The translations under genes were made by a program, and so were the position numbers. The notes beneath the pieces are model-generated. The model had not been told where the DNA came from. It worked only from the letters and a program-made list of their open reading frames with translations, and searched no databases. A DNA stretch of 32,939 nucleotides. Source: a virus. The stretch is taken from IMG/VR virus record IMGVR_UViG_3300030090_002268, positions 1-32,939 of that record, one strand, 5' to 3'. Shown piece after piece: positions 23,353-29,730 of the stretch. Position 1 is the stretch's first letter. Each line of letters starts with the position of its first letter.

Positions 23353-23494
23353 TTTTTTTTCTCTTTCTATTCAAACAATCAGAACAAATAATAGTATGTT
23401 TTTTTGTTTGAAACATTTTAATAGCATTAAATAGTTGTTCAGTTGATTTGTAATATTCTTTGTGATTACAAATACTACACTTTATATGAATCAT
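23345..23494 (-). CDS. Small zinc-knuckle protein, 49 aa
   Basis: The ATG at 23494 overlaps the helicase stop (ATGA) and opens 49 codons. Two pairs of cysteines, C6-x2-C9 and C37-x2-C40, would bind one zinc ion, and the C-terminus is basic (N-R-K-R-K-K). The gene is invisible to a 60-codon cut-off, but the cysteine spacing and coupling support it. Such a protein could bind nucleic acid beside the helicase. Confidence 0.65.
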   Translation of the reverse strand: MIHIKCSICNHKEYYKSTEQLFNAIKMFQTKKHTIICSDCLNRKRKKNE

Positions 23495-24984
23495 AACCTT
23501 TTATATTGTTTAGATTTTGCCTGTTTAATTTGTAAGTATTTTAAAAAACCAAGAACTTCTTTTGTTGGTGCTTGTGGTAACACTTGTTTTGAGTGGGGAA
23601 AATGTCCAAACTTATCCTTAAATTTATGCGAACTCCATCCGATATTATACCCTTTTTGTTTAGCTATAAACAATAATTGTGCATACCATTTTTTCTTATC
23701 ATGTGCTTTTGTTTCTTTTGGTTTACTTAATTCTTTTAGTCTGCCTTGTTTTATTAATAATTTAACTGATTTTTGTGTAGGTTTGTAAGAACAATTAGGA
23801 CACTCAGGATTTTCTTTTGTGGGTCTGTATATAAAATCACACTGAACACATGAAAAAGGTTGTTTACTTATAGGTTGCATTTCTTTTTTCTTTCTCTCTT
23901 TTTTGTCTTTGCTTACAGTTAACTTCCAAAATCTGTCATCATCAGGAAAACCAAATCCCTCATAGATACATCCTGCATGGTCAAATATAATTGTGTTGTC
24001 CTTATTCTCATGCGGTCTAAGTGATCTGCCTATCATCTGTAACCATAACCCTAATGATTTTGTTGGTCTTGCAAGTACAACGGCAGAAACTTTTGGAAGA
24101 TTCCAACCCTCTGTCAGAACCATACAGTTAGAAAGTACCTGAATTTTATTTTTTTTCATCGCATCTAAAACTGTTTCTCTTTCTATTTCTTCCATTGTGC
24201 CATCTATATGTCCAGATGGTATGCCGTTTTGCTGAAACATTTTGGCTATATATTTAGAATGAGCAACACTAGATGCAAATACAACTGTGGGTCTGTTGTT
24301 TGCATGATCTATGTAATGTTGGACTAAATCTCCAACAAGTTTTGTAGTATTCATTCTTCTAGATAACTCTTTTTTTTCATAATCACCTTGTACTATTTGT
24401 ATTTTTGACAAATCAGGCAAAGTTGGTGCAAAATATTTTGTGTTTACTAAATAACCTTGTTTTTGTAATGATTTAACTGTACCGCATTCAACTAAATCTT
24501 CATAAATATTACCAAGACCTTTGCCATCTCCCCGAATTGGTGTTGCCGTAAGACCGATGATAAAACTATCTGGATACATCTCAATCAAATCACTAAACGA
24601 TTTACTTGTTGATCGGTGAGCTTCATCAAGAATAATTAAATCACCTTTAGGTTTATGAAAATCAATATTCTTTTTTCTTGCCGTAAAAGTTTGTATACTG
24701 GCAACCTGAACATTCTCAAACTGTGTCTCTGGTTGTCCACTCATGAGTACACCAGATGTAATACCATAATCAAATAATTTGTTTATTGTCTGATAAACTA
24801 ACTCTCTTCTGTGTGCTACAAATAAACATTGTTTGTTTTTTTCTAATGCCTTTTGTATCATAGCACAAGCTATAACAGTTTTACCTGATCCAGTTGGACT
24901 TACTAATAAAACTTTTTTATTACCTTTTTTAAAAGATGTTCTTATATCATCAATCGCTGTGTTTTGATATTCACGCAGTTCCAT
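23491..24984 (-). CDS. Superfamily 2 DEAD/DEAH-type helicase (replication)
   Basis: The 497-aa helicase starts with Met-Glu-Leu-Arg-Glu-Tyr-Gln, a usual beginning for such phage helicases. I chose 24984 over 25002, so it overlaps the primase stop by 14 nt. Motif I is S-P-T-G-S-G-K-T (29-36), motif II D-E-A-H (120-123), motif III T-A-T-P (146-149), and motif VI Q-M-I-G-R-S-L-R-P (316-324). A C-terminal zinc ribbon C379-x2-C382 and C395-x2-C398 follows, typical of phage replicative SF2 enzymes. Next to the primase, it is the probable replication-fork or initiation helicase; no DnaB-type helicase is present. Confidence 0.93.
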   Translation of the reverse strand: MELREYQNTAIDDIRTSFKKGNKKVLLVSPTGSGKTVIACAMIQKALEKNKQCLFVAHRRELVYQTINKLFDYGITSGVLMSGQPETQFENVQVASIQTFTARKKNIDFHKPKGDLIILDEAHRSTSKSFSDLIEMYPDSFIIGLTATPIRGDGKGLGNIYEDLVECGTVKSLQKQGYLVNTKYFAPTLPDLSKIQIVQGDYEKKELSRRMNTTKLVGDLVQHYIDHANNRPTVVFASSVAHSKYIAKMFQQNGIPSGHIDGTMEEIERETVLDAMKKNKIQVLSNCMVLTEGWNLPKVSAVVLARPTKSLGLWLQMIGRSLRPHENKDNTIIFDHAGCIYEGFGFPDDDRFWKLTVSKDKKERKKKEMQPISKQPFSCVQCDFIYRPTKENPECPNCSYKPTQKSVKLLIKQGRLKELSKPKETKAHDKKKWYAQLLFIAKQKGYNIGWSSHKFKDKFGHFPHSKQVLPQAPTKEVLGFLKYLQIKQAKSKQYKRL

Positions 24985-25768
24985 ATCTATTCCAAATATC
25001 ATTAAGTTGAAACACTATTTCGTTTGGTGATTCAGGTGGGTTACACATTCTTCCAAAGTCTAATGCTTCATCTCTAGCTTTTTCATATGACACACCTCTT
25101 TTTCTCATGGCAATTAACATAGAAACTAATTTTTGATGTCTGTTTCCCTGTCCTGTACCTTGTATTGTACCAGTAAATTCTTTGTGTGTCTTTGTGTATT
25201 CTTTAAATATTTTTTTTTCAGGTTTAATAAGATTCAAACCCTCTCTAATTTCTGACATTTTATAAGGACTACTATACTCACTATAAATTATTTTTACTGG
25301 ATAGGGTTTAACTTTGTTATGATAAAATCCGGCAACTCTCATAATTCTAGGCAGATCAATAATTACTGGATCACTATTAAATTTATTAGCTAATGCTTGT
25401 TGGTATAATCTAAATGATTCTTTTGGCATATCAGATACAAGCCAATAAGTATGATATTTATTTGGACTTGTATTTACAATAAGTTGTGGATTTATTTGAA
25501 AACTTTTTGGTAATGGTGTGCCGTCAAAATCACAAAATACTGCCCGTACTTTTGTTATGTGTTTGGTTGTTCTGCCTTGTAAGTTTGTTTCATTAACTGT
25601 AAAATAAACACCTGCACCTTGTTGATTAAGTTTTGATAATTCATCTATGTGTTCATCTATTGTTCCATGTAATTGTTTGATAAGTTTTTTGTTTCTGCCT
25701 TTATCACAAAAAGTTTGAAAGCTATGTTTATCACCAAATGCAGATAGAAATTTTTCGTATGTTGTCAT
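24971..25768 (-). CDS. RepB-type DNA primase (archaeo-eukaryotic primase fold)
   Basis: The 265-aa protein resembles the RepB-type primase domain. The pattern is G-A-G-V-Y-F-T-V-N near residues 51-59, V-F-C-D-F-D-G with the D80/D82 metal pair, then N-T-S-P-N-K-Y-H-T-Y-W with His106. Next come D-L-P-R-I-M-R-V-A-G-F-Y-H-N-K near 138-152 and a C-terminal helical part with G-T-G-Q-G-N-R-H. The start at 25768 overlaps the preceding stop (ATGA), which favours it over 25777. It would lay primers for host DNA polymerase, since the genome encodes none. Confidence 0.88.
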   Translation of the reverse strand: MTTYEKFLSAFGDKHSFQTFCDKGRNKKLIKQLHGTIDEHIDELSKLNQQGAGVYFTVNETNLQGRTTKHITKVRAVFCDFDGTPLPKSFQINPQLIVNTSPNKYHTYWLVSDMPKESFRLYQQALANKFNSDPVIIDLPRIMRVAGFYHNKVKPYPVKIIYSEYSSPYKMSEIREGLNLIKPEKKIFKEYTKTHKEFTGTIQGTGQGNRHQKLVSMLIAMRKRGVSYEKARDEALDFGRMCNPPESPNEIVFQLNDIWNRYGTA

Positions 25769-26136
25769 TTTTTCCACCTAATTTTTGCACCTAGTTTGCC
25801 CGCTTTTGATCTTTTCTTTCTATTGTATTCTTGTTCTTTTCTCTCTTCTTCTGCCTGTATACAAATAAGATATGTTTTACCATGACATTCTTTTTTTTGA
25901 AACAAGTGTTCTATCTTTGGAAATATCTTTTCTATTTTATCTAATCTACAGTTACACATTCTTGATATGGTTTCTAAATTATATTCTATTTTAAAACCTC
26001 TCCAACAATAACAGTACAATAATATGTATGCACCTTGTTGCTCTAGAGATAAATCCATTCTATCTGGATTGGCTATCCAATCAGTTGCATAAAATTGAAA
26101 TGATGGAGATTGTTCTTGATGTGTAGATTTTCTCAT
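25765..26136 (-). CDS. DUF1376 replication-associated protein
   Basis: The 123-aa protein has the DUF1376 pattern: S-F-Q-F-Y-A-T-D-W near residues 12-20, then L-S-L-E-Q-Q-G-A-Y-I-L-L-Y-C-Y-C-W and a C-terminal S-K-A-G-K-L-G-A-K-I-R-W. Members of this family commonly precede phage replication genes and may help load helicase or bind the origin; the role is not settled. It is the first gene of the leftward replication operon. Its ATG lies only 36 nt from a perfect TTGACA, so the mRNA may be leaderless. Confidence 0.85.
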   Translation of the reverse strand: MRKSTHQEQSPSFQFYATDWIANPDRMDLSLEQQGAYILLYCYCWRGFKIEYNLETISRMCNCRLDKIEKIFPKIEHLFQKKECHGKTYLICIQAEEERKEQEYNRKKRSKAGKLGAKIRWKK

Positions 26137-26171
26137 AAATTAACATTAAGTTAATAATTAACTTATGTCAA
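26134..26171 (-). promoter_or_regulatory. Replication-operon promoter with operator-like inverted repeats
   Basis: Read leftward, TTGACA (26171-26166) is a perfect -35 box. A weak -10, TAATGT, follows at about 17 nt. Between and beyond lie AAGTTAAT-A-ATTAACTT (26148-26164, arms exactly complementary) and TTAAC-ATTAA-GTTAA (26140-26154). A repressor bound there would block RNA polymerase. The ATG at 26136 would fall near +1. Confidence 0.6.
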
Positions 26172-26199
26172 ATTGTTTTTTATTTTGTAAATAATTAAG

Positions 26200-26266
26200 A
26201 AGATATAGATATCTTGTATGTAGATGTAGGTGTAGTTGTAGTTGTAGTTGTAGATGGAGATGAAGG
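26200..26266. repeat. Hexamer repeat array with adjacent palindrome; candidate replication origin
   Basis: Eight consecutive hexamers of the form TGTAGN (with two divergent copies, TGGAGA and TGAAGG) fill 26219-26266. They are preceded by the palindrome AAGATAT-AG-ATATCTT (26200-26215). The array lies between the replication operon and the repressor gene in noncoding A+T-rich DNA. Iteron-like repeats, a palindrome and neighbouring primase/DUF1376 genes are what an origin would show. Function is inferred. Confidence 0.5.
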
Positions 26267-26283
26267 GGATAAAATCGCATTGG

Positions 26284-26315
26284 CAAAAAATAACACAGCT
26301 ATAGCAATGCTATGT
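26284..26315 (-). terminator. Possible terminator of the repressor gene
   Basis: Leftward, ACATAGC (26315-26309) pairs with GCTGTGT (26299-26293) with one G-U pair and a 9-nt loop. A T-rich run (TATTTTTTG, about 26292-26284) follows. It lies 31 nt after the stop of the Cro-like gene. The core also contains ATAGCA-A-TGCTAT (26301-26313). Confidence 0.5.
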
Positions 26316-26345
26316 CTCTGTAATCCTTTGTGAGTGCGGGTTTGA

Positions 26346-26543
26346 TTAGAATTTTAAGTCTGGTCTAATGTAGTCTAGTTGAAAGTCTCCAAAATTTGCT
26401 ATTTGAAATGCTCTTAATGGTGGCACCACTTCCCATTTGGAAACTGCTGGATGTGAGATGTTTAACAAAACAGATAGATTCTTACCACCATACTTTGCTA
26501 CAATCTCTTTTTTGCGTTCTTTAGCTAATTCGTATTTATTCAT
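26346..26543 (-). CDS. Cro/YdaS-like helix-turn-helix repressor
   Basis: The 65-aa DNA-binding protein has a helix-turn-helix at about residues 18-40 (G-G-K-N-L-S-V-L-L-N-I-S-H-P-A-V-S-K-W-E). It is followed by V-P-P-L-R-A-F-Q-I-A and a terminal Y-I-R-P-D-L, a typical end of Cro-type and YdaS-type regulators. It stands alone between two control regions, and its upstream DNA carries a divergent promoter. The start lies 35 nt from a TTGACA, so the message may be leaderless, as lambda cI is from PRM. It probably controls its own gene, the replication operon and the SSB-like operon. Confidence 0.82.
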   Translation of the reverse strand: MNKYELAKERKKEIVAKYGGKNLSVLLNISHPAVSKWEVVPPLRAFQIANFGDFQLDYIRPDLKF

Positions 26544-26577
26544 AAGTTAATTTTAATTAATTATTAACTAATGTCAA
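26541..26577 (-). promoter_or_regulatory. Repressor-gene promoter (leftward)
   Basis: A perfect TTGACA reads leftward at 26577-26572. The following 35 nt closely resemble the same stretch before the gene at 26136: both read TTGACAT-AGTTAAT and end T-TTATG or C-TTATG. No good -10 is visible in the A+T-rich spacer. AAGTTAA (26544-26550) abuts the start codon. It faces away from the rightward TTGACA at 26585 with only 7 nt between the two boxes. Confidence 0.5.
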
Positions 26578-26584
26578 TAAGATG

Positions 26585-26614
26585 TTGACAATATAATTTT
26601 AGTATGATTATACT
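26585..26614 (+). promoter_or_regulatory. Strong sigma70-type promoter of the SSB/exonuclease/lysis operon
   Basis: TTGACA (26585-26590, 6 of 6) is followed after 18 nt by TATACT (26609-26614, 5 of 6). This is the best promoter in the window and drives the genes from 26650 on. It suggests recognition by unmodified host RNA polymerase, in line with the lack of a phage polymerase. Confidence 0.8.
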
Positions 26615-26633
26615 TAACTTTAAATTAAGTTAA
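26614..26633. promoter_or_regulatory. Operator-like palindrome over the transcription start
   Basis: TTAACTT (26614-26620) and AAGTTAA (26627-26633) form a perfect 7-bp inverted repeat around TAAATT. It overlaps the last base of the -10 box and the expected start of transcription, an ideal place for repression by the Cro-like protein encoded 70 bp away. Confidence 0.6.
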
Positions 26634-26649
26634 AGTAAAGGATACCAAC

Positions 26650-27237
26650 ATGAGTTTAATAGCAAAAGAAAATATACAAAGTGAATATCCACAAGTGCCT
26701 ACTGGTGTACACAAGGCACGATGTGTAAAAATTATTGATCTAGGTACACAAAAACAGGATTACCAAGGTGATATATCATGGAAAAAACAATTTATGATTA
26801 TTTGGGAAATACCTGAATATACAAACAATGAAAACGAACCTCTTACACTCAGTAAGTTTTACAACCTATCTTTGCATGAGAAATCTAATTTAGCAAAAGA
26901 TTTACAATCATGGAGAGGTAAGGCAATATCATCAAGCGAGAAAAGAGGTTTTGATATAACATCTTTATTAGGTGATGCTTGTCAGTTAAATGTTATAGAG
27001 GGCAAGAATGGTAGACCAAAAATATCTAATGTTATGAAAATAAAAGATACTGATGTTAGTTCTGAACAAATTATTCCAAGTTTCTTCTTCAGCATTGCTG
27101 AATATCAAAAAGGCAATAAAGAAAAATTTAACCAGTTATCAGAAGGTATAAGAAATATTATACTAAAAGCAAAAGAGTTTGATGATACAGATCATGGAAC
27201 AAGTGATATGAACCACGATACTAATGTACCATTTTAG
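26650..27237 (+). CDS. Single-stranded DNA-binding-like protein
   Basis: The 195-aa protein has a pattern known from many phage replication regions. It begins Q-V-P-T-G-V-H-K-A-R-C-V-K-I-I-D-L-G-T-Q (residues ~15-34), with W-E-I-P, then L-S-L-H-E-K-S-N-L-A-K-D-L-Q-S-W-R-G-K (~71-91) and G-F-D-I-T-S-L-L-G. These proteins are often uncharacterised or annotated as SSB-like. The C-terminus is acidic and ends N-V-P-F, like the D-I-P-F tip of bacterial SSB that recruits partner proteins. That supports an SSB role, though an OB fold is only inferred. First gene of its operon, with AAAGGA before the ATG. Confidence 0.7.
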   Translation: MSLIAKENIQSEYPQVPTGVHKARCVKIIDLGTQKQDYQGDISWKKQFMIIWEIPEYTNNENEPLTLSKFYNLSLHEKSNLAKDLQSWRGKAISSSEKRGFDITSLLGDACQLNVIEGKNGRPKISNVMKIKDTDVSSEQIIPSFFFSIAEYQKGNKEKFNQLSEGIRNIILKAKEFDDTDHGTSDMNHDTNVPF

Positions 27238-27247
27238 GGGGTTATAA

Positions 27248-27442
27248 ATGAGTATTTTATTTGCGATTTTGTTTTTCTTAAACATTATACATCCGGAAAA
27301 TGTAGAGTTTGTAGAAACAACAATAGAAAACAATAAAAAGTATGAGTGTTCTTTTGTATATAAAGGCTTATCAAGACCAACTTCAGATAAAGCTATGACC
27401 TTATATGGATACACATTATTTAAACAATCTTGTAAACAATAA
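27248..27442 (+). CDS. Small exported or membrane-anchored protein, 64 aa
   Basis: The ATG at 27248 follows AGGGGG. Residues 2-14 are hydrophobic (S-I-L-F-A-I-L-F-F-L-N-I-I), a short signal peptide or anchor; the rest is polar with two Cys (about C34 and C62) that could form a disulphide. No family is recognised. Its stop overlaps the next ATG (TAATG). Periplasmic fate is inferred. Confidence 0.6.
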   Translation: MSILFAILFFLNIIHPENVEFVETTIENNKKYECSFVYKGLSRPTSDKAMTLYGYTLFKQSCKQ

Positions 27443-27738
27443 TGAAAGAGTCTGTCTTTTTGTTTTTACTTATAGGATCATTAGATACACTAGAAGAAAA
27501 ATATGTAGGCAGACTTAATTCCTGCGAGGATACAATAAACCTTATGCAAAAATTAGAAAAAAAATATAAAAACATAAACGGGTATTTGTGTGTAGATTCA
27601 AGACTAGCAAGAAAAAAGTTTATGCACAAACCCACACCGCAAGAGGAGTTTATTATTAAAGAGATAAAAGAACTTACACTACCACCAAAACCGGTGGGCA
27701 AACCTTTAATACTAAAAAAAAAATATGAAACTAACTAA
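27442..27738 (+). CDS. Small exported protein, 98 aa
   Basis: The start overlaps the previous stop. A hydrophobic N-terminus (V-F-L-F-L-L-I-G-S-L) is followed by a charged helical body with two Cys and a Pro/Lys-rich end (L-P-P-K-P-V-G-K-P). It pairs with the 64-aa exported protein. Its last 14 nt overlap the exonuclease gene. Lysis (spanin-like) or superinfection exclusion would fit two exported proteins, but no lipobox or known motif is present. Confidence 0.6.
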   Translation: MKESVFLFLLIGSLDTLEEKYVGRLNSCEDTINLMQKLEKKYKNINGYLCVDSRLARKKFMHKPTPQEEFIIKEIKELTLPPKPVGKPLILKKKYETN

Positions 27739-28624
27739 TTTATGTAACCTTCCCAAAGTAATTGAACGAGCAGTAGCTAACGATCCATATGACTCAGATG
27801 GTTCAGACATATCTGCTACTCGTTTAGTTGCTCCTGCAAGGGTAGTTGCTTTACAAAAAAAATATGCAGATGAAATAGAAGAAGATGTAGCTGATAGGAT
27901 ATGGTCTTTATTAGGTCAATCTGTACATCATATTATAGAACGATCAGCAAGACCAGAAGATATATCTGAGTTACGATTGTTTCACAAAAATAAAGAGATA
28001 ACAAATGACTGGACAATATCCGGAACATTTGATTATTTGCAATCTGATGGTGTGCTTGTTGATTTCAAAGTTACCTCTGCATGGTCCGCTTTAGATGCAG
28101 TAACAAAAGGCAAAAAAGAATGGGAACAACAATTAAATATTCTTGATTATCTGTGTAAAAAAAATCCTGACAAAATAAATAATATAGAGGTAAAAAAATT
28201 ATACATTATGGCAATTCTTAGAGATTGGTCAAAAAGTAAAGCTAAAGAACCTGATTCTAATTATCCGAAGAAACAAGTAATAGTAATACCTATTAGAAAA
28301 TGGAATACGGCTGAACAGGAAGCATTTATAAAAGAACGAGTAAAGGCTCATCAAGATGCACAAATCAAGTCTGTAGCTCCTGTATGCTCTTCGGAAGAAA
28401 GGTGGACTAGACCAGATCAGTATGCTGTTATGAAAAAAGGTAAAAAAGCTGCTTTACGATTACTTTCATCACAAGAAGATGCAAAAAAATACATGGAACA
28501 AAAAAATATGTTGGACAATAAAGATTTTAGTATTGTTCACAGAAAAGGGAAAGATGTAAGATGTGAAGAATATTGTAATGTAAATAAGTTTTGTGATTAT
28601 TATAATAAAGAATTAGCACTATGA
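27725..28624 (+). CDS. PD-(D/E)XK exonuclease, Cas4/RecB-like
   Basis: The 299-aa nuclease has a G-Q-S-V-H-H-I-I-E helix (64-72). Motif II/III follows: G-T-F-D-Y-L (Asp103), then V-L-V-D-F-K-V-T-S-A-W (Asp113, Lys115), and a Q-Q-L-N-I-L motif (Gln136). Four cysteines, C221 and C280-x3-C284-x5-C290, are arranged one plus three as in Cas4 and AddB iron-sulphur nucleases. It would resect DNA ends for recombination, or process host DNA, working with the SSB-like protein upstream. The start at 27725 overlaps the upstream gene by 14 nt. Residues 240-249 recur in the next gene. Confidence 0.85.
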   Translation: MKLTNLCNLPKVIERAVANDPYDSDGSDISATRLVAPARVVALQKKYADEIEEDVADRIWSLLGQSVHHIIERSARPEDISELRLFHKNKEITNDWTISGTFDYLQSDGVLVDFKVTSAWSALDAVTKGKKEWEQQLNILDYLCKKNPDKINNIEVKKLYIMAILRDWSKSKAKEPDSNYPKKQVIVIPIRKWNTAEQEAFIKERVKAHQDAQIKSVAPVCSSEERWTRPDQYAVMKKGKKAALRLLSSQEDAKKYMEQKNMLDNKDFSIVHRKGKDVRCEEYCNVNKFCDYYNKELAL

Positions 28625-28818
28625 AAAAAAATGCTTTACGATTGCTTTCATCAAAAGAAAATTTAAAAAAAATGAAATGTTGGTATTGCAATACGGAATT
28701 AATTTGGGGTGGAGATCATGATTGTGAAGATGATTCAGAATATCTAATTGAAACAAATCTGTCTTGTCCTCAATGCAATGCATTTGTAATGGTGTACTTG
28801 CCTAAAGATGAAAAATAA
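28621..28818 (+). CDS. Zinc-ribbon protein with a duplicated N-terminal extension
   Basis: The 65-aa protein has C20-W-Y-C23 and C49-P-Q-C52 with W-G-G-D-H-D between, a recurrent small phage zinc ribbon that usually begins at M-K-C-W. Here the ATG at 28621 (overlapping the exonuclease stop) adds 17 residues. They contain A-L-R-L-L-S-S and nearly copy residues 240-258 of the exonuclease, also at DNA level. Whether the extension or an internal start at 28672 (no SD) is used is unclear. The role is unknown; nucleic-acid binding is plausible. Confidence 0.7.
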   Translation: MKKNALRLLSSKENLKKMKCWYCNTELIWGGDHDCEDDSEYLIETNLSCPQCNAFVMVYLPKDEK

Positions 28819-28827
28819 TATAACATT

Positions 28828-28938
28828 ATGACTATGATGGATAAAATAAAAAAGTTTTTGCAAAGTTTTACAGTAATCAGTATGTATGATTGGACAGTTC
28901 TGGTACTACTTATTATTATTCTATTAAACACATTATAA
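28828..28938 (+). CDS. Small single-span membrane protein, 36 aa
   Basis: The frame from 28828 encodes a basic amphipathic start (D-K-I-K-K-F-L-Q-S-F) and a transmembrane helix (W-T-V-L-V-L-L-I-I-I-L-L). Similar short proteins with M-Y-D-W-T-V occur before terminase small subunits in marine phages. It might assist lysis together with the holin and lysozyme downstream, but the function is unknown. It ends one base before the next ATG. Confidence 0.55.
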   Translation: MTMMDKIKKFLQSFTVISMYDWTVLVLLIIILLNTL

Positions 28939-28939
28939 C

Positions 28940-29332
28940 ATGGCAAAAAGTTTATCAAAAATGCAATCTGATTTTATTTATTATTTTAGTCAGACAGGCA
29001 ATGCTACTCAATCAGCAATCAAAGCAGGATATAAAAAAACAAATGCTGATAAAATGGGATATGAACTTAAAAATAGATACTCTCAACAAATTGAAGATGA
29101 AATAAAAAAACAATTATCTGGATCTGTTCCAATGGCACTTAACAGAATAGTAACTTTGGCTGAGAATGCAAAGCAAGAAAGTATATCTTTACAAGCGAGT
29201 AAAGATATTTTAGACAGAGCTGGTTATCAGGCTGTTAATTTGCACAAAGATGTTACTGATGAAAGATCAGACAAAGACTTGCAAGAAGAACTTAATAGTA
29301 TACTAGATGGCATAAAAGGAAAACCAAACTAA
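28940..29332 (+). CDS. terS: Terminase small subunit
   Basis: The 130-aa protein has the classical DNA-binding N-terminus of small terminases: F-I-Y-Y-F-S-Q-T-G-N-A-T-Q-S-A-I-K-A-G-Y (helix-turn-helix, ~12-31), then N-A-D-K-M-G-Y-E-L-K-N-R near 35-46. A helical oligomerisation region follows, and an acidic C-terminus. It recognises phage DNA for packaging by the large subunit at 17679-19091, which is encoded on the other strand about 10 kb away. Here it precedes the lysis genes, and its ATG is 1 nt after the previous stop. Confidence 0.88.
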   Translation: MAKSLSKMQSDFIYYFSQTGNATQSAIKAGYKKTNADKMGYELKNRYSQQIEDEIKKQLSGSVPMALNRIVTLAENAKQESISLQASKDILDRAGYQAVNLHKDVTDERSDKDLQEELNSILDGIKGKPN

Positions 29333-29333
29333 A

Positions 29334-29729
29334 ATGTTAGCATCAAGTGTAATAGGAGTTGCCGGGAAGATTCTTGATAAATTTATTGAGGACAAAGACC
29401 TTAAAACCAAGATAGAAGGTGAAATAAGAAAAGAAACATTAGCTATTTCACAGGCACAAGCTAACGCAAATCTAGAACAGGCTAAACATCCATCATTGTT
29501 TGTTTCAGGGGCAAGACCAGCAATAATGTGGGTATGTTGTTTAGGCATAGCATGGCAATACTTTTTAGGACCTATACTTACATGGGTTTTTGCAATGTGG
29601 ATGCCTGAAATACAACCTCCACAAATAGAACTAGAAGGTCTATTGGGTCTTACAATGAGTCTTTTGGGATTAGGAGCAATGAGGTCATACGAAAAGACTA
29701 AAGGTGTAGCAAGAAATAATATGAAATAA
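29334..29729 (+). CDS. Holin (3-TM, GTA-type)
   Basis: The 131-aa membrane protein has an N-terminal charged helix, then K-H-P-S-L-F-V-S-G-A-R-P-A-I-M-W-V (~52-67), a second hydrophobic segment (L-G-P-I-L-T-W-V-F-A-M-W), and a third (L-L-G-L-T-M-S-L-L-G-L-G) ending A-M-R-S-Y-E-K-T-K-G-V. This is the pattern of three-span holins found in marine phages and gene transfer agents. It lies two genes before the lysozyme and would form the membrane lesions that release it. Confidence 0.85.
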   Translation: MLASSVIGVAGKILDKFIEDKDLKTKIEGEIRKETLAISQAQANANLEQAKHPSLFVSGARPAIMWVCCLGIAWQYFLGPILTWVFAMWMPEIQPPQIELEGLLGLTMSLLGLGAMRSYEKTKGVARNNMK

Positions 29730-29730
29730 T

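Noticed and set aside
26219-26266. A CRISPR array, considered because of the regular repeats.
   Set aside because: The repeat unit is 6 bp with no spacers, and no cas genes are present; the Cas4-like exonuclease at 27725 belongs to a common phage recombination family.
26160-26280. A leftward 40-codon frame through the hexamer repeats, rich in alternating His/Leu/Gln.
   Set aside because: It is a by-product of the 6-bp repeat and runs into the promoter of the next operon. No SD is present and the composition is unlike any protein here.
27163-27701. Leftward frames of 83 and 93 codons.
   Set aside because: They are antisense to the two coupled small exported-protein genes and the SSB-like gene, which have SD sites and fit the operon.
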